Below, piece by piece: positions 40,764 to 42,386 of a stretch of 42,386 bases of DNA; within the stretch, counting starts at the first letter, position 1, and the number at the start of each line of letters is the position of its first letter. The stretch spans positions 1 through 42,386 of the forward strand of contig LJCV01000298.1 in NCBI GenBank assembly GCA_001298575.1, written 5' to 3'. The translations under genes were made by a program, and so were the position numbers. Source of the stretch: Actinobacteria bacterium OK074 (GTDB lineage Bacteria; Actinomycetota; Actinomycetes; Streptomycetales; Streptomycetaceae). Below the pieces are notes generated by a model. It was given only the letters and a program-made list of their open reading frames with translations. It ran no database searches and was not told where the DNA came from.

Positions 40764-40966
40764 GAGTGGCCCCCGTTGTTGTGGTTCGTCAGCGCATGTC
40801 CCGCTCTGTCGATGCCTGCCAGCATGCCCAATGCGGCCGGACGCGTGCAGAAAGTTGTCCACAGGCAGTGGTGTTCGTCGTACAAATGGAGCGCATGGAG
40901 TGCGGATCGGCATGGAACCCTCCCGGAGGCGGGACTTCCCCCGTGTGCAGCGGGTAACGTCGGGGC
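40764..40966. other. Divergent promoter region between the ThiF and YgjP-like genes
   Basis: 203 nt. TAACGT (40955-40960) lies 6 nt before GTG 40967, suggesting a leaderless transcript on the plus strand. No ribosome site is visible there. The ThiF side has GGGG before its ATG. No RNA gene is seen. Confidence 0.45.
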
Positions 40967-41572
40967 GTGCCCGCCGACCCACTGCACCGCGCCGGTCAAA
41001 CACAGCGCAGCACGACGAGTCAGCCGCCGAGCTGCTCGGGGGCGAGCGCGATCGAGGTCCGCAGGAGTGCGCGACGGCGCAGAACGGTCTCCGCGTACCG
41101 CGAGGGCGATCGCACCATCGTGCTCATCCCTGCCCGCATGTCCGAGGCAGAGGAACAGCGCTGGGTGACCGTCATGCTCGACAAGCTGGCCGCCCAGGAG
41201 AGCAAGCGGCTGCTGGGCGACGACGAGCTGGCCGAGCGCGCCGAACGCCTGTCGCTCCAGTACTTCGACGGCCGCGCCGTGCCCACCACCGTTCGCTGGG
41301 TCACCAACCAGAACACCCGCTGGGGCTCCTGCACCCCCGCCGAGGGAAGCATCCGGCTGTCGCACCGGCTGCAGGGCATGCCCGAGTACGTGCTCGACTA
41401 CGTGCTCCTGCACGAGCTGGCCCATCTGCTCGTCCCCGGGCACGGGCCGCGTTTCTGGCGGCTCCTGGAGGCGTATCCGCGTACGGAGCGTGCTCGTGGC
41501 TACCTCGAAGGGGTGGTCGCCGCGGACCGGCTGCCGCACCAGCCCGCGCCGGGTACGGAGCAGTCCGAGTAG
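40967..41572 (+). CDS. YgjP-like M48-type zinc metallopeptidase domain protein
   Basis: A 201-residue protein whose core is the YgjP/WLM-type fold: TRWGSC (about residue 122), SHRLQGMPEYVLDYVLLHELAHLLVPGHGPRFW, with the zinc motif HELAH (about residue 150) and a third His in GHGPRFW. An Arg-rich N terminus EVRRSARRRRTVSAYREGD carries the strand seen at the start of this family. No signal peptide. Its role is not established to me; members are linked to protein or DNA-protein cross-link processing in general terms. The GTG was chosen for its -10 element 6 nt upstream. Confidence 0.9.
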   Translation: MPADPLHRAGQTQRSTTSQPPSCSGASAIEVRRSARRRRTVSAYREGDRTIVLIPARMSEAEEQRWVTVMLDKLAAQESKRLLGDDELAERAERLSLQYFDGRAVPTTVRWVTNQNTRWGSCTPAEGSIRLSHRLQGMPEYVLDYVLLHELAHLLVPGHGPRFWRLLEAYPRTERARGYLEGVVAADRLPHQPAPGTEQSE

Positions 41573-41714
41573 ACCGCCCGCCGCCCGCTGTCCCCTACGG
41601 GGTGCGGCCGGAATTCGGTCCGTCACCGCTATCCCCGTCCGCCATCGGGGCCAGGTTCGGCCATGTTCCCCGTGAGCGGTGGTTTGTGTACCGGATTCGT
41701 ACCGGCTCCGGTCG

Positions 41715-41737
41715 TTGTCGGACCCAGCCGTTAGCCT
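41715..41737 (+). promoter_or_regulatory. Possible PafBC-like promoter of the terD gene
   Basis: TTGTCGGAC (41715-41723), N8 and TAGCCT (41732-41737) keep the spacing and 7 of 9 bases of TTGTCRGTG-N8-TANNNT. Unlike the other three copies, the gene has a leader of about 40 nt and a GGGGGA ribosome site. Confidence 0.4.
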
Positions 41738-41780
41738 GGCGCGACGTACACATACTCGGGACGGGGGACGGGCGCTACGC

Positions 41781-42386
41781 ATGGCCAGGGAATTCCAGCG
41801 CGGCCACAAGGCCAGAATCAGTGACCTCACCGCGGGGACGGATCTGTACGTGGGCGTGCAGATCGGTGGCCCCGGGCTGACCTTCGACATCAGTTGCTTC
41901 GGTCTGGACGCCGACGAACGGCTCTCGGACGACCGGTACTTCGTGTTCTTCAACCAGCCCAAGACCCCCGAGGAGTCCGTTCAGCTCCTCGGCGCCCAGG
42001 CGGGGGACACCGAGTCCTTCCGGGTCACCCTCGACAGGATCCCGGCACAGATCCAGAAACTGTCCTTCACGGCGACGATCGACGGCGACGGGCAGATGGC
42101 GCAGGTCGCGCCCGGGTACCTCCGCATCGTGGCCGGTGGCGAGGAGGTGGCCCGGTATCCGTTCAGCGGCGCGGAGTTCACCACCGAGCGCGCCGTCATG
42201 CTGGGCGACTTCTACCTGAAGGACGTCTGGCGGTTCGCCGCCGTCGGGCAGGGATTCGACGGTGGCCTGGACGCGCTGCTGAAGAACTTCGGCGGCGAGG
42301 TCGCGGAGGAGGAGCCCGCCGCGCCGGAGCCCGCGCCGCCCGGCCCGGTCCCCGGCTTCGCCCCCCCCCCCCCGCCCGCCGCAGGG
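41781..42386 (+). CDS. TerD-family protein (3' end missing)
   Basis: At least 202 residues of a TerD-domain protein (residues 1-180): KARISDLTAGTDLYVGVQI, FDISCFGLDADERLSDDRYFVFFNQPKTPEESV (quoted by its ends FDISCFGLD and FVFFNQPKTPEESV), and DFYLKDVWRFAAVGQGFDGG. TerD proteins bind calcium and relate to tellurite and stress responses. Ca-binding acidic residues DDRYF are present. A Pro/Ala tail follows and is open at the window end, where a C run encodes Pro. It is likely to be complete in the genome. Confidence 0.9.
   Translation, partial: MAREFQRGHKARISDLTAGTDLYVGVQIGGPGLTFDISCFGLDADERLSDDRYFVFFNQPKTPEESVQLLGAQAGDTESFRVTLDRIPAQIQKLSFTATIDGDGQMAQVAPGYLRIVAGGEEVARYPFSGAEFTTERAVMLGDFYLKDVWRFAAVGQGFDGGLDALLKNFGGEVAEEEPAAPEPAPPGPVPGFAPPPPPAAG

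Overview
The window is high-GC actinobacterial DNA, almost certainly Streptomyces. Codons are G/C at the third position, GTG starts are common, and the genes include wblC, mycothiol-type redox proteins, secreted Tap-like peptidases and an AdnAB helicase-nuclease pair. Gene content and order resemble, from memory, the S. coelicolor region around moeZ (SCO5178) to wblC (SCO5190). The right half also follows the M. tuberculosis order adnA-adnB-nudC-mrx1-uvrD2-whiB7-ABC1 kinase-ThiF protein. The window opens with 53 G residues and closes in a C run, so both ends look like contig edges.

Layout. Positions 1-4224 hold a TetR regulator, a small acidic protein, an alpha/beta hydrolase and a membrane-anchored DUF3152 protein that carries a full zinc-protease motif. 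Positions 4225-10373 hold an oligopeptide-type ABC importer (lipoprotein, two permeases, one fused double ATPase). It is preceded by a leaderless 30-codon leader peptide with two cysteines near its end and by hairpins. Positions 10515-15545 form a tight operon with a PelF-type glycosyltransferase, a polytopic membrane protein, an 18-codon ORF, an NAD-dependent epimerase and a spherulin-4/GH135-like protein, which suggests an exopolysaccharide locus. Then come moeZ (15609-16787), two tandem secreted Tap-like peptidases and a 934-residue flippase-like membrane protein (16859-23101, minus strand).

Positions 23261-37773 are a genome-maintenance and redox block: alkyltransferase-like protein, AdnA, AdnB, M20 dipeptidase, NudC, mycoredoxin, UvrD2-type helicase, then wblC. 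wblC lies behind a roughly 600-nt leader with an upstream ORF and an intrinsic terminator. Positions 38006-42386 hold an AarF/ABC1 kinase with its ThiF partner, a YgjP-like metalloprotein and a partial TerD.

Main regulatory observations. (1) Three genes (ATL, adnB, M20 dipeptidase) share the RecA-NDp/PafBC promoter pattern TTGTCRGTG-N8-TANNNT. In all three the start codon lies exactly 7 nt after the -10 element, so they look like a leaderless, LexA-independent DNA-damage regulon; terD has a weaker copy. (2) The wblC leader shows all the parts of a ribosome-sensing attenuator behind a WblC-type promoter. (3) The peptide importer has the parts of a cysteine-sensing attenuator. (4) The palindrome CACGCG(CG)CGTG recurs far more often than base composition predicts. 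All functions are inferred from sequence patterns and remembered families; no searches were run.
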